Counted from the stretch's first letter, positions 24,781 to 36,544 are shown. The stretch: 64,000 nt of DNA from Acanthosepion pharaonis (GCA_903632075.3 CAHIKZ030005578.1:402501-466500); one strand, 5' to 3'. The notes: generated by a model from the sequence alone, not told the origin. Translations and numbers: made by a program.

Positions 24781-25337
24781 ATCTCAAGCATAGATTACAA
24801 AATATTCTATAATATGATACCTCATCAATGAGCATTGGAGGGTTTAGATGTACTAAAGTTTTCAGAATGTATAGATAGTATCATAGCTAATGCAATGAAT
24901 GGTAGAACAAATTGAAGAAAAAAAAAAAAGAGTTTCGAAATGGGATCAATATAAAAAAGAGACATTTTCCCAAGAGATACTTTATCCGTATTACATTTAA
25001 TCATGACAACGGTTTAGCATAATTAAATCGGTGGAAATTTCACTAGATGATAAAATAATTGGAGATATTAATCTAAATAGTCAAAACCTTAGCAAGAATG
25101 TTAGAATGGAGTTAGGAATCAAGAAATATGCAAGACTCGTAACCAGGAAGAAGAGAAAGTATTGGACTACTCAGCAACGAAGTTGTCAAGATACTTAACG
25201 AAAACTACAAGTATCAAGTAATTAGATTTAATCGAGTAGAATGAAGTTGAAGTTCACAGAAGAAGAAGGGATATTTTTAGAAAGAAGGTCTAACAGTAGA
25301 AATATGGTCAAAGGAATAACAATCCTGTGGGTCGTAT

Positions 25338-25376
<39 letters not shown>

Positions 25377-26340
25377 CAACGCCCTTTCTAAAATGGACAA
25401 GAGAACAGCTGAGAAATTCAGATAAAAAAATAATGAAATTGATAAGCAAGTTTAAAGCTTTGCACAGTTGAGATGATGCTGACAGACTGCATATGAAAAA
25501 GGAAAGAGAATGAAAAGAATTACTTAATATTAAGGACTGTATCAAGTTGGCTATCAAGAGACGACACAAGGAAGAATAATGAAAATCTGATTCTGACAGC
25601 GACAAATTAGAGTAGAATTGACAAAAAGAGAAACATTTGTTAAGAAGACTGAAAAAAACGAGAAGATACAAAAACTGTTCATGTATTTTAAAAGTTAAGG
25701 AGTTGCACATGACATAGTTTTGAAGAAGAAGATATTTGAACAAAGAAAGCGAATCTTTATTAATGGTGTGTTAGAATAATTATCCAAGAACCAACTATAT
25801 TCAGGCTAAGCTACACAGGAGAGATTAAATAGGAAATATATAAGATACGGCGATAGTGATAAGAGTATCAAGCAAATAATAATTGAATCCAGCAGGTTGG
25901 CTAAGAAGGTGTACAAAGACAGACATGACTGGGTAAGAACGGGGATCTACTGAGAATTGTACAAAAACCTTTTCAATCGTATACTTACAAAACATAAACT
26001 GTCCTAGAAAGATTAAAAGAAATTTGTTCATGAAAATAAAGGAGAAACTCATCTGTGAATTTGATATTCAAACAGTTCAGACAATCAGATTTAGTCTATG
26101 TAAAGAATTTATCAGTGAATATCTATGTTCCAGAAGTCACAAAGAGTTGGGAAGAAATTAAAAAGTTGGAAAATGTCTTCATCTTGTAAGAGGGCTAAAG
26201 AAATTATGAAACACGAATCTGATAGTTGTGCCCATCGTTATTGACGGACCGGAAAGAAACTTGAAAAACCTTGTAGAAAGAACTGAAAATGCTAGTAGAA
26301 ATATATATCAATTTAGAGAACATTGTTGATATGACCAAGA
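24781..26340 (+). pseudogene. LINE family B: decayed reverse transcriptase ORF with an in-frame GA microsatellite
   Basis: Fragments read in order across several frames. ISSIDYKIFYNMIPHQ is motif A (24,781), then ALEGLDVLKFSECIDSIIAN. KRDIFPRDTLSVLHLI is motif B (near 24,965). Motif C, the YADD box, is missing. Then LSKNVRMELGIKKYARLV, SNEVVKILNENYKYQVI, and RNMVKGITILWVV run into a (GA)n array (25,340-25,374) that replaces the few residues before PFLKWTREQLRNSDKKIMKL (25,382). DDADRLHM, GKELLNIKDCIK-like words, ICEFDIQTVQTIRF (26,050) and IVVPIVIDGPERNLKNLVER (26,223) follow. The C-terminal block with a VVPIVIGALG-like motif and the DRL(Y) block are typical of proteins databases label R2-type Pol; the clade is uncertain. 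Many stops and frameshifts show an old copy. Upstream coding sequence may reach about 24.3 kb but I cannot align it. Confidence 0.85.
25340..25374. repeat. (GA)n inside LINE B
   Basis: 35 bp, lying in a LINE reading frame. Confidence 0.97.
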
Positions 26341-27024
26341 ATATTGTCTCAATTGACTGTCAGCGTTTAAACACCTGATGCTCTACTCATTCTTGTCATT
26401 AATATAGAAACTTCGAAGCAGAAATGGCTTAAGGGAGGCGAGAAGCAAGCGAAATATAAAAAGTAGTAAGAGAAAAAAAAGAATTGAAATATTAATGGAT
26501 AAATAAACGATTGGTTGAATGATTCCATTACATCCGGCATTTATAACTGCGGCACTTATCGACACTGCAAAACCTTTAACCCTTAAAGCAGTGGATCTGT
26601 TAGTGAATCAATAGAGAGATTTAACATTTATACATTTAGCGTGGAGAATAGCGGGAAATAATTCTTATGTAGTTACCTCCACAGATTTCTTCTTTTTTTT
26701 TTTTAACTAATGTTCACCCAATACAAGGTCCAAGAACCACTCAGTGTAGGGTTACTGTGTGGTGTTGTATTGGCATAAAAAAAAGAACAAGAAATGAAGT
26801 TTTGCGGGTGATGTATGAAGCTCTAGACTTGAAAAGGTCAAAGATATAATTAGTGAATAACATTTTAGAGTTTAGTCGGAGACGTTAGAAGTTGGAAGTA
26901 GACTTTAGAAGACACTAGAAACCCAATCTTAAACAGGAAACAAGGGATAAACCTCTACTCCAGTTCAAAAAACTGGAGAGCAGAGTGAACCGGGTAATAG
27001 ACGAACCTATCTACTCCTATTAAG

Positions 27025-28085
27025 AGAGGAGAAAGTATTCGCGATACTGAAGGTTTAAAATGATTTTTTAAAAATGAAAAGTCTGTCTTGAAGATTTTAT
27101 TTTAGTTAATAAATTAACTTCAATATTTCCAATAAACAAAATATTTTACTGTATTTCAAAAACTAATTTAAATTGACTGGAAGGAATTTTCGTTTGGAAA
27201 TTGTTGATTTTAGCGCCATTTATAGCCATCTTTCATGAAAAATCTTTCAATAATATACTTTTCTGAAATTTTATTTGGGAAATATTAGCTGATTTAAAGT
27301 TTAATTAATCTGATTTTAAACAAATATTACTTGCTTTTGTTTAAAATATCACAGAAATGCATTTTTACACGGTGGTAGCTGTTTATTTAAGGTGTTGACA
27401 CGATGACAGCTTGAATGAGAGATGGAAGTTTATCCAATGATTTTTCTATGGTGGCTATTTGTGTAAAAATAATTAAGGAATATAACGGAGCGCCTTTTTA
27501 TATAACTTTTAACTACTTAGTAACCTTAAAAGTTTAGGAAAATATTCTCGATAAAAAAGTTTAAGAAAATATTCTCCACAATCCAAAATATTCACCATGT
27601 TTTATTGAATTTTAGATACTTTGGCATTTAACTTACAATAGTTATTGCGCTTGAACCTTTGAACATTTATAAATTATTCTAATGAAAAAAAATGTAAAAA
27701 AAAAAATTGTTTTTCCAAGATTTAAATAAACATTTCTAAAATAATTTAATTCATTTGTGAATAAGTCCAGTAAGCCTCTCTAAAATCCGACAATTATTTG
27801 ATTTTTGCAAGAATTTCCAAATCAATGTGTTTTTCACCGGAAAAAAGAAGCTAAAATTTCCTATACTAATCTGACGCAAGAAAAACAAAATTTTTAACTA
27901 AGATTTCGAATGTTCTAAAAAGAATAAAAAATATTATTTCATGAAAAAAAAATTAGTCTTTTCTGTTAATTATAACGTAAATTTTTTAACGATAAAACAT
28001 TGATTTTATAAATTTGGGGGTATTTTTCGTCATGGTATGTTAATTTTTTTAGTGAATCAGTGGAAGTACATATTCTGATGATAAG
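27025..28085 (-). repeat. Long AT-rich dispersed repeat, copy 2
   Basis: Aligned with copy 1 from TACTGAAGGTTTAAAATGAT at the left to TTTGGGGGTATTTTTCGTCA at the right. Shorter through deletions, and without the CA array. Confidence 0.75.
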
Positions 28086-28357
28086 CATTTACAATTTCAA
28101 CAGGATTTTATCTCAGTTGAGTTCAGTCTAATCCATTTTGTCGTATTTGGGGATGGCGACAAAAGCAAAGTAAAAATGTTATGAAGAAATTTAAAGAGAC
28201 CCAACGCTCCAAAATTAATTTATATGTGTTTTAATTTATATGTTTGTAATTTAATAATGTGTAAGTTCACTAATTTTAATTCTGTTCTTTTTCCCAAGTT
28301 AGCGAAAGTGAAAAGTTAAGTATATGCATGAGAGAGAAAGAGAAAACAGAAAAAGAA

Positions 28358-28360
<3 letters not shown>

Positions 28361-28390
<30 letters not shown>
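28361..28390. repeat. (GA)n
   Basis: Preceded by purine-rich sequence from 28,330. Confidence 0.93.
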
Positions 28391-28393
<3 letters not shown>

Positions 28394-29821
28394 AAATTTT
28401 AGAAACAAAATAAATTTTCAAATAAGCATGATAACAATAGTTGTCTGAATATTTTTCTGGATTGAAGCTAAAAAGACTTACGCAGCATCAACCTCGTTCA
28501 ATATCCTTATATCACAAATAGACACAATGAAAAGAACATCAGAGCATAGTTTTTTGAAACGACAAATGAAAAACCATTGACTACTAGAGAACTGAATCGA
28601 AACCGTTTCGTCGGATTCGAAAGCACGCTCACAGTATAGAAAGGAAGCTGCGATAAGTTTTGATGTTCTAGATCTAATGAATAATTGTTATCGATATAAT
28701 TATGCATCACTGACATCAACCATTATCGGATTTATAGACTGACCGTTTGTGCGATGATATTCTCGCTGCCATCACCAAAAGCCAATGTTCGAAATCTGTT
28801 TTGAAGACAAACACACCAACCCTCTTCACTAATCCTGGCAGCATACATCAATATCGTAGCATACTACAAAATGTCGGGTGAATTGGTGTGAATATGATCC
28901 GCTTCAGAAATTGTGTTGCACCAAATAAACCGCAAAGCATGTTCACCAAAAGAAGGAAAAAGAGAGCCATTGTATGGGGATGGGCTAGGTTGCAATTTGG
29001 TGTTCGATGGCTTGGAGATTGGGTAATTTAGGTCGGGAAAGTTAAAGCGGTAGAGAGTTCGATAAGGAAACTATTCAATAAGGAAATAGAGGAGTGAAAT
29101 GCGAACAAAGCTACTCAAACAATCAATAACTGTTTTTGCTTTTGTCCATCGCTGTTAATAATAATAATAATAATCTCTTTGTTTTCTTTCCTTCCTTATT
29201 ACTATAAGTGAATCATCAAGAATTGATAGATACACATTTAGTAACTATATTTATTTTTAGATGAAGCATTGTCGACCATTATTAATTCTGATTTGTATAT
29301 ATATGAAGACTTGTTATCGGCACCAGCTGGTCTTACCATATGAGATACAAAGAATTAGACGATGTCCAGGTTTTTCCGAGGTAAGGAAAGATGTAAGAGA
29401 GAAAGATCTACGTTCGAGGAAAATAAGCTCAGAAAATTGTCAATGTTTTTTTGTACAAATTGAATTGTAATACGAAATTGTCTCATTCAACAGGGTTAAG
29501 AACAGAAACAAATTAAGACAAAGAGAGAGAGAGAGGGGGGATAATGAGAGTGAGTGGCAATCTGAGCGAAAATATGCAAAATTTTGTCTGATACACTTTT
29601 TATTAACTGAATTTTGATGCGAAATATTCACTGTGAAATGTTTGATCTATGTGATTATCATTGAAGTGTTGGGTTCAGTAAATACAGCAACAAGAAAGGA
29701 GTTGAATATGTATTAAAATAAATATTTATGGCGTAAAATAAATGATTTCCTGTTTCATCATTGGTCTTTCATGACAGTAAAACAATTCCGTTGTACTGAG
29801 ATGAACTTGCAAATAATGCTT

Positions 29822-29957
29822 CAATTCATAGTTGATATTTTTGTTTTATTATTAATGCTGCCATTATTGTTTTTGTAAAAAAACAGGCTATAAATAAAGG
29901 AAGTGTTAATAATAAAAAATGAAAAAGCCAACACTCAATAATATCAACTATGAACAC
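29822..29957. repeat. Imperfect hairpin
   Basis: TTCATAGTTGATATT near 29,825 pairs with AATATCAACTATGAA near 29,940. The inner arms TTATTATTAA and TTAATAATAA also pair. Confidence 0.6.
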
Positions 29958-30237
29958 GGCCATAACATGCTGACCGTGTTGGAAAAATTCCCATCACTAT
30001 AGATACAGATATATAAAAATCTGCATATTTAGTTAAAAAAAAGAATAAACAACAAAAAACAAAAATACCCTTCATAATTGTTAATAGAATAGTCGAATAC
30101 ACTTGCAAATATAGAATATTTGGTCAGTTTTTAGACATTTTATGTCCAGTAAAGAAAACACTTTTATGAATGCAAGAAAAATTGAATAAAAATCTTGATG
30201 GCACTACTTTGTCAGTCGTCTTTAATGAAACTAATAT

Positions 30238-31128
30238 ATCGAAGATGTGTTTATTGCTGGAGTTGTTGTAGAGTCTGTATTCTACAGATTTGTGGAGATT
30301 GTTGAGTATGCACGGGGGGGGGATTCCTTATTAATGTATGTATGATTGTGTAGTTGCTTACTATAAGGCATGAACACTCCTCTAGGTAGCTCGAACGTGG
30401 TGTCTAGGAAATTTATCACCCTGACGTTGGTGATGTTGAGTCCGTGGTCCTTAAAAATGACGTATAAGATGTGCTTTTGGGCTTGTGGGATTATTCCGGT
30501 GCCTTCGTCCGTGATGATGAAATAGTTTTTGGCTAATTCAATGGCCGCTATTTATAGGTTTTCGGTAATCGACGTGTAAAAGTTGCTTATGTCGAATTGA
30601 ATAAAGGTGCACTCGTTTTTATTTGTAATATTAGTGAACCAACTTCTAGCATCTTTGGTATTTCTCCACTGGTTGACCCCTGTTGCTCGTTCCAGTATGG
30701 TTTTGCTAATTCTACCCATGTTGTTCTTGGAGGGGGGGGTTAAGCAAAGGGAAATGCGGGTGTTGTTGGGGAAATTGCTATTATGGTCCTTGACAGTGAT
30801 AAAGGTCCCGTTGTTTGTGGAGTTTGTGCAGCCTGTCAACGATCTTAAGTTTCTTGGCTGTTGTTCGTGTCTCGCTGCTGATGTCATTTTCCCATTCTTT
30901 AGGGGCTTTCTTGTAGACATTGCGGACTTCCACTACGGCTACGTCATAAAGGTAATGGTTGCCAGTTTTATCGGATTTAATGATTATTTTGTCGGTGTTA
31001 CGTATCCTGGCGATGTCTTTTTTCATGTTCTGTTGGAAGCTGTTGTTGGGGTCCATGGAAGGTGGGGGACATACCCCACTGAAAATTTTTTCCCTTTGAT
31101 TTAAATTTGAACAAGGGAATGACTCCTA
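30238..31128 (-). pseudogene. Penelope-like retroelement: reverse transcriptase region
   Basis: Minus-strand order: an N-terminal piece FKFKSKGKNFQWGMSP, then DKIIIKSDKTGNHYLYDVAV and VYKKAPKEWENDI. Next KLKIVDRLHKLHKQRDLY and, after a frameshift, TFITVKDHNSNFPNNTRISL, MGRISKTILERATGVNQWRN and FTNITNKNECTFIQFDISNF, then YTSITENL, motif A with FDI. A stop follows ENL. Beyond it are LNITNVRVINFLDTTFELPR, INKESPPP and, in another frame, NLHKSVEYRLYNNSSNKHIF. The central polymerase segment with motif C is deleted. The family is known for a C-terminal GIY-YIG endonuclease, and such a piece lies at 32.5-33.2 kb on the other strand. Assignment to Penelope-like elements is from the RT and endonuclease pattern. 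Confidence 0.82.
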
Positions 31129-31161
31129 TCCAAAAACTCCAGCAATAAGCACATCTTCGAC

Positions 31162-31163
31162 AC

Positions 31164-31227
<64 letters not shown>
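31162..31227. repeat. (CATA)n(TA)n
   Basis: Between the Penelope RT fragment and the left terminal repeat. Confidence 0.96.
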
Positions 31228-31230
<3 letters not shown>

Positions 31231-31334
31231 GTGAAAATATATAGAAAATAGGAAGGAACTGGTTAGATAAATAATCCAAAGTCCCTTAGTATTTTAGTTA
31301 TTATTTTAAAAAAATAGTGCTCGATATAAAAAAG

Positions 31335-31692
31335 TAGAGCATAAATATAATTATTTATTTAAAAATATGATTCCAAATCGCTACATAAGAGGTCTCATGT
31401 TTCAAAAAACAAGAGCCGAAAAACTTCAATATAATCCTTTAAATTAAATTGAGTTGAAATTAAAATGGGCTCCGTTCCATCTTCAAGCGAAATTTTTGTT
31501 GGAATAACGTATATCTGAAATTTACTTGTTTTAAAATTGAAATCAAAATCCCCATGGTAACAGCTAGGGCGAATTGTCTAAATTGGGTAGGCGAGTGTGG
31601 GGTGTTAATAATAAGTAGCGGTATAGAGATACTTTCAAGGTGTCAAGTCGGGGAAAGGTGGGGGTGTCTAAAATGAAACGGAAGATGTATCA
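31335..31692 (+). repeat. Inverted terminal repeat of the Penelope-like cluster, left arm
   Basis: Runs from AATTATTTATTTAAAAATAT through TGGGCTCCGTTCCATCTTCA and GTCTAAATTGGGTAGGCGAG to GGTGTCTAAAATGAAACG. It pairs with 32,165-32,430 in reverse complement, with some insertions in this arm. Penelope-like elements are known for terminal repeats in direct or inverted order, which fits. Confidence 0.82.
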
Positions 31693-31710
31693 AGTTTGCT
31701 TGTCTATGGA

Positions 31711-31743
31711 TATTTATTTATTTTATTTTATTTTATTTTATTA
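31711..31743. repeat. (ATTTT)n
   Basis: Pentamer repeat just right of the left terminal repeat. Confidence 0.88.
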
Positions 31744-31989
31744 TGAAAGGGAATTGTGCATATAAAAAAAGAAAAACTTTCGTAACGTTTGTTTTTTGAC
31801 GACTTCATAAAGGGTTATCTTTTATGTAAGGTATTTAAACTACTAATTTGGGCTATGGATTATGAAGGGTGTTATGTTGTATGCATGTTTGTAGTTAATT
31901 AATCCTACTATGAATCTGAGGATTAGGCTATTTGTTAAACAAGTTATATAATTTTTTTTTTTTATCTAATAATTCAAACCAAAAATCTG

Positions 31990-32120
31990 ATGATGCCTAC
32001 AAAAAACAATGACAAGGCTAGAATATGTAAAGCTTGGGATGACCCATGCCCTTTGTGCCTCCATGAAAAATTGCACATTATTAAACTTCTAAATAATAAT
32101 AATCTATTAAAAATAATAGA
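31990..32120 (+). pseudogene. Penelope-like element: small endonuclease-end fragment
   Basis: The open frame at 31,990 reads CPLCLHEKLHIIKLLNNNNL, matching the Cys-X2-Cys-leucine end block (RCDLCLTEKLHIIK) after the GIY-YIG core, as at 33,085. It lies between the two inverted terminal repeats. No other part of the domain is attached. Confidence 0.6.
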
Positions 32121-32123
32121 CAT

Positions 32124-32172
32124 GCCAGCTTTTATTCTTAGATTTGCTGTGGTTGTTCTTACTGGTATTGCG
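32124..32172 (-). repeat. Inverted copy of Penelope coding sequence
   Basis: On the minus strand this equals 32,518-32,568, which codes for the IRNTSKNNHSKSKN stretch of the endonuclease region. Forty consecutive bases are identical. The two pieces diverge from the terminal repeat between them. Confidence 0.9.
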
Positions 32173-32421
32173 TTTCATTTAGACACCCCACCTTTCCCGA
32201 CTTGACACCTTGAAAGTATCTCTATTCTTATTATTAATCCCACACTCTGCCTACCCAATTTAGTTAATTCGCCTAGGTTACCATGGATTTTTGATTTCAA
32301 TTTTCTTACAACAAAATTTCGCTTGAAGATGAACGGAGCCCATTTTAATTTCAACTCAATTTAATTTTAAAGGATTATATTGCTTGTTTCATTTGTAGCG
32401 AGAATCATATTTTTAAATAAA

Positions 32422-32430
<9 letters not shown>
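32165..32430 (-). repeat. Inverted terminal repeat of the Penelope-like cluster, right arm
   Basis: Reverse complement of 31,335-31,692. It shares TTTCCCGACTTGACACCTTG, GATGAACGGAGCCCATTTTA and GAATCATATTTTTAAATAAA. The outer edge of each arm lies near a TA array (31,162-31,227 and 32,427-32,485). Confidence 0.82.
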
Positions 32431-32477
<47 letters not shown>

Positions 32478-32485
32478 CATACATA
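32427..32485. repeat. (TA)n(CATA)n
   Basis: Mirror of the array at 31,162, between the right terminal repeat and the endonuclease fragment. Confidence 0.96.
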
Positions 32486-33228
32486 AAAGAAAACACAACG
32501 TCAAGCTAAAGTGCATCCGCAATACCAGTAAGAACAACCACAGCAAATCTAAGAATAGAAAGCGCGGCATCACTTGGTTCAACCCACCCTTCAATAGTAA
32601 AGTTAGGACAACAAGCACTTCAACTATATCCCCTTACTGAAAAAAAACTCTTCAACAACAACAACATCAAAGCTAGCTACAACTGCACCAAAAACCTTGA
32701 GCAATATATAGCCCTGCATAATAACATAATCCTTAACACACACCTAAACAACACTAGTAGAAAATGTAGCCCCGTTAAGCACACGTGCAACTGCCACAAC
32801 GGTGACCTCTGCCTTATGAACGGCAAATGCACACGCAAAGGAATTATATCTAAGGCCAGCATCACGCACAATGACCAGACCAAATTCTATTTCGGATCCT
32901 CCGCTATTAATTGAAAAAAAAAAGTTTTTACCACCACAAGATGACACTCAACAACAAAAAATATGAAAACGCCACAGCACTTTTTAAGTTCTAGTGGAGT
33001 ATTAAAACAAATGACTACACACCTAATGTTAAATGGGACTTCATAGCACAAACCAAATCCTTTTCCGGTAAGAAAGGGGGACGATGTGACTTATGTCTAT
33101 TAGAGAAAAAGTTTTATCCTCAAAAACATTAACAAGCTAGGCCTGCTGAATAAACGGACTGAACTAATGATAACATGTAGACATAAGAAATCGTATATCT
33201 TAAAATATTGGAAACCTGACTAATTCCA
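32486..33228 (+). pseudogene. Penelope-like element: GIY-YIG endonuclease region
   Basis: Frame-shifted fragments run IRNTSKNNHSKSKNRKRGIT, WFNPPFNSKV, IKASYNCTKNLEQYIALHNN, then a cysteine cluster CNCHNGDLCLMNGKC and TRKGIISKASI. FYFGSS holds YFG where YIG is usual, and the first motif reads GII in place of GIY with tyrosine lost at the following position. KYENATALFKF, NVKWDFIAQTKSFSGKKGGR, CDLCLLEKKFYP and LLNKRTELMITCRHKKS close the domain. This order (NPPF, cysteine cluster, GIY-YIG, CDLCL, CRH) fits the C-terminal third of Penelope-like Pol. No reverse transcriptase is joined upstream on this strand. Stops at about 32,914 and others show decay. Confidence 0.85.
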
Positions 33229-33247
33229 GTTCCCCACTCTTATTAGA

Positions 33248-33800
33248 ATATAGGTCCCCCTAACCACGGCCACCCCCTACTCCACACATTTTATACTATT
33301 TTTACCTTCAGCCATTTCTTACCCCCTCCTACATGTAGCGGTTTAACGACTACACGAACCCAACGTCTTCAACTTTAAATTTCAAATTTTCTTACCCCCC
33401 TCATATTCCGCTAATTTTTCTTAGAAATGTAAATCACCAGCATCGCACTTAACTCCCCCCACGTTCAATTTTATTTCTTACGCTACGTAGCAGTGATACT
33501 CCTATGAGCCACTTGTTTAGCCTCCCCTAACTACGGCCACCTCCATTTCCACACGTTTTTTTCATTTCTTATCCCCAGTCATTTTTTACCTCCCTTTAAC
33601 GCATAACGGTTTACTGAGCACGCGAACTTAACGTCTTTAATTTTAAATTAGTAATTAAATTTTTCTTTCCTTCACACGTTTTTACCAAACCTCATATCCC
33701 GCTAATTTTTTTCTAAGAAATGTAAACCACCAGCACTCCTGTGCAACTTTATTTTTTATACACTACATAGCAGCGAAGCTCCCATGAGCCATTTGTTTAC
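33248..33800 (+). repeat. Tandem duplication in the Penelope tail
   Basis: About 275 bp occurs twice in tandem (33,248-33,522 and 33,528-33,800). Shared words in both: ACGGCCACC, TTCCACAC, ACGTCTT, CCGCTAATTTTT, TAGAAATGTAAA, CACCAGCA, TATGAGCCA or CATGAGCCA, and CTTGTTT or TTTGTTT. The block follows the endonuclease fragment directly and is probably 3' UTR or terminal repeat of the same element. It has no coding content. Confidence 0.82.
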
Positions 33801-33896
33801 TTCTGGCAACATAGACACCGTGCCTAACGAACTGGGAACACCATCTAGCGAAACTATAGTCGCACGACAAAAACGTATGTACGCGTTTATGTACTA

Positions 33897-33898
<2 letters not shown>

Positions 33899-33934
<36 letters not shown>
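33899..33934. repeat. (TA)n
   Basis: Pure TA run. Confidence 0.96.
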
Positions 33935-33936
<2 letters not shown>

Positions 33937-34167
33937 TAATTAGGGTCGTCAACGAATAGGAATTTGGTGTCGTCGTTAATTAAGTCTTATTATTCTCTAT
34001 TGTCGACGTTTTATCAACAATCTCAATCCTATCATCTTATTCGAAAATAAAAGAGTAGACAATAGTTTTCCCACTTTTAAAGTTAAATCGTTCTCCTGGA
34101 TCGAACATGTCTGCATACAAACACTCCATGAAACTGTTTGTTCGTGTATAGCGAACAGAAATTCTTT

Positions 34168-34169
<2 letters not shown>

Positions 34170-34266
<97 letters not shown>

Positions 34267-34271
34267 AAGAA
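34170..34271. repeat. (TA)n(GA)n
   Basis: TA to 34,220 then GA. Confidence 0.97.
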
Positions 34272-34522
34272 TAGAAGGATAAATAGACATTTCATCCGAC
34301 TAGCTTCGTCGGGAACTTACTACTTGGTAACTTGATTGATAAACATTTCTCTATAAGAAGCGCCTGAGCCAAAACCAAGTTTTGTATGATACAAATACAA
34401 AGACGCATTAAGCACCGAGGATGAAACTCACTACAATAACGGTCTATGAGAAAATCTTGTTGATCAATACGTTATTGTAGGTGGTCAATTTTTCTCACTT
34501 TTTTCTGTCGCTGTCTCGCTAT

Positions 34523-34542
34523 ATGTGTGTGCGTGTGTGTGT

Positions 34543-34617
<75 letters not shown>
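34523..34617. repeat. (TG)n(TA)n(TG)n
   Basis: TA core between TG runs. Confidence 0.95.
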
Positions 34618-34618
<1 letters not shown>

Positions 34619-35763
34619 GTAAATAAAGAATTAAGTTCCGTGATCATCACTATAACAGCACATTACTCCTATTACCAAAACAACATCTTTCCAAACCACT
34701 GCACACACCATCACTTCCCTTCCGGCTTTCTTTTAAGCATTAATCCCGTTGCCCTGCCCTGCCCATCCTTTGCGCTATTTAAATGTCCCTCGGTGTACTA
34801 AAGGACCTCCTACATGAATGATACGGGGGGAGGGATACGTAAAGTTTAGGGAAGGACCTTTCATTTTTCATGTCTTTGTCTCATCTATTCTTGACCGTTT
34901 CAATAGCAAAACCAACAACAACACTTTCAATATAGACAATGGCTCGAGTTTTGGTTAATTTTCAACAGGAATTGAAAATTTATTACTTAATGAAATACGT
35001 ATACAAATATATTTTCGCCGTATTTAAATCATTTTATTCAGTTTTCTATCAATGCAATACTCAACAACAGTCTTGATTTGATGATCTATCTGGTGTCCTT
35101 ACAAAATCGGACATGTGCATAAATTTAAGTTGCACAAGGAAACAATCTAAGAACAATTAAGATTTAGGAAGAGAGAAGTGGATTTTGAACTTACTGTAGT
35201 ATTAATCGACTACAGACGAGAATTTCTCTTTTATTTTATGTTGTTGACTTGATTACTAATAAAATGTTCCTCAGTATCCTAGGTACATCGATACGTACGT
35301 AAAACGTGAGTACACAGTCACTTTTTCAGCGGAGAGCCTAACACACTCTATTTCATTTCTGTTAATAAATGAAACGCTGGTGGTAGACTGTTCAAAAGTT
35401 TCGTACGTTGAAAAACTGACGAAGGGGAAAGAGGTTATATCACATTACATTATTTTCGAAAACAATAAACGAATTATATTTAATAGCTCTGTGTCACTGA
35501 TAATGAAAATTTGCAAACCAATTCGGACATCGATACAGGATGGGGGTGGGAAGAGGAAAACTGTGATAAAAAAAAGGTTGGGATTGAAGAGAAGCTGGAT
35601 GAAGGGCAGAAATTACGAGAAATCTCAATCCAATCTAAATGGTCACTACCCCCTCCCCCCCAAAAAAAAATCTCCCTTGGGCTTTGTTCTCCAGTCCAAT
35701 CAGCAATCAGCATTTTTATCTTCTATCTCTGAACTATTGTTTGCCTAAAAGCTTGTCATCCAA

Positions 35764-35765
<2 letters not shown>

Positions 35766-35798
<33 letters not shown>

Positions 35799-35814
35799 AA
35801 GAGAAAGAGAGAGT
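35766..35814. repeat. (GA)n
   Basis: With AAAG interruptions; purine-rich to 35,850. Confidence 0.95.
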
Positions 35815-36544
35815 ATGTAAGGAAGTGGGGAGAGAAGAGAGAGAGAGATTAACGATAGTGTTTGTGTGTCAGGGCTAGGTGACGTACGTGTATGTCCGTA
35901 TCAAACTTTTCGTGCGCCTTTTTTGTATTATTAAAGGACTAATGTAAAGATGTTCTTGTGTGTGCGCGTCTTTAATGTTTCAGTACGGATGTTTAAGCAG
36001 GTCCACATACACACACACGCACACTATCTCTCTTCCTCTCACTCTCTTTCTTTCACTCACACACACATGAAATGCTCTCATACATAACCACTTCAAATGA
36101 ACAAATATATTCATTTAAGAATATAAACACGTTTCATTGAATGTGACAAACAGAGAAAATCTTTTCAGTTTTTTATTCAGATTTTCTAATATTCTTAGAG
36201 TTTTTCTATAGTGGAGCTTAAGAGAGTGTATAAATTGTCTGTAATGATTAGACTTTTAAGCGCTTTCGGCTAATTCATTGCCTGTTTTCAAAGGGTTCCT
36301 TCTTAATATGTTTTTCTGCGTTTCTTTTCTAAGTTATATTTTGTGGAACTAGTAGAAATTCTAAGTTTTGCTAGAATAAATGTGGTTATGATTCCATGTT
36401 GGATGTCCTTTAAACGACAGCCAACGCTTTACTGCCATTGTCAAATAGGGTAAGTTTAGCACTTGGTATAAATTGTTTTATATAGGCTATCCCTAAAATC
36501 TGCACACATAGGAAATCTCATTAACTATATTTTTTTACCTCCAC

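Larger units (their letters stand above)
28086..30237. other. Unassigned stretch
   Basis: Contains one GA array and the hairpin near 29.9 kb. No protein family seen. Confidence 0.5.
33935..36544. other. Unassigned stretch
   Basis: Mostly microsatellites and low-complexity frames. Confidence 0.5.

Noticed and set aside
25228..25743. 171-codon minus-strand frame, the longest in the window
   Set aside because: It is antisense to LINE B, whose plus-strand words are clear. Its serine/leucine run is the GA array read backwards.
30607..31104. 165-codon plus-strand frame
   Set aside because: Antisense shadow of the Penelope RT fragment, which carries recognisable motifs on the minus strand.
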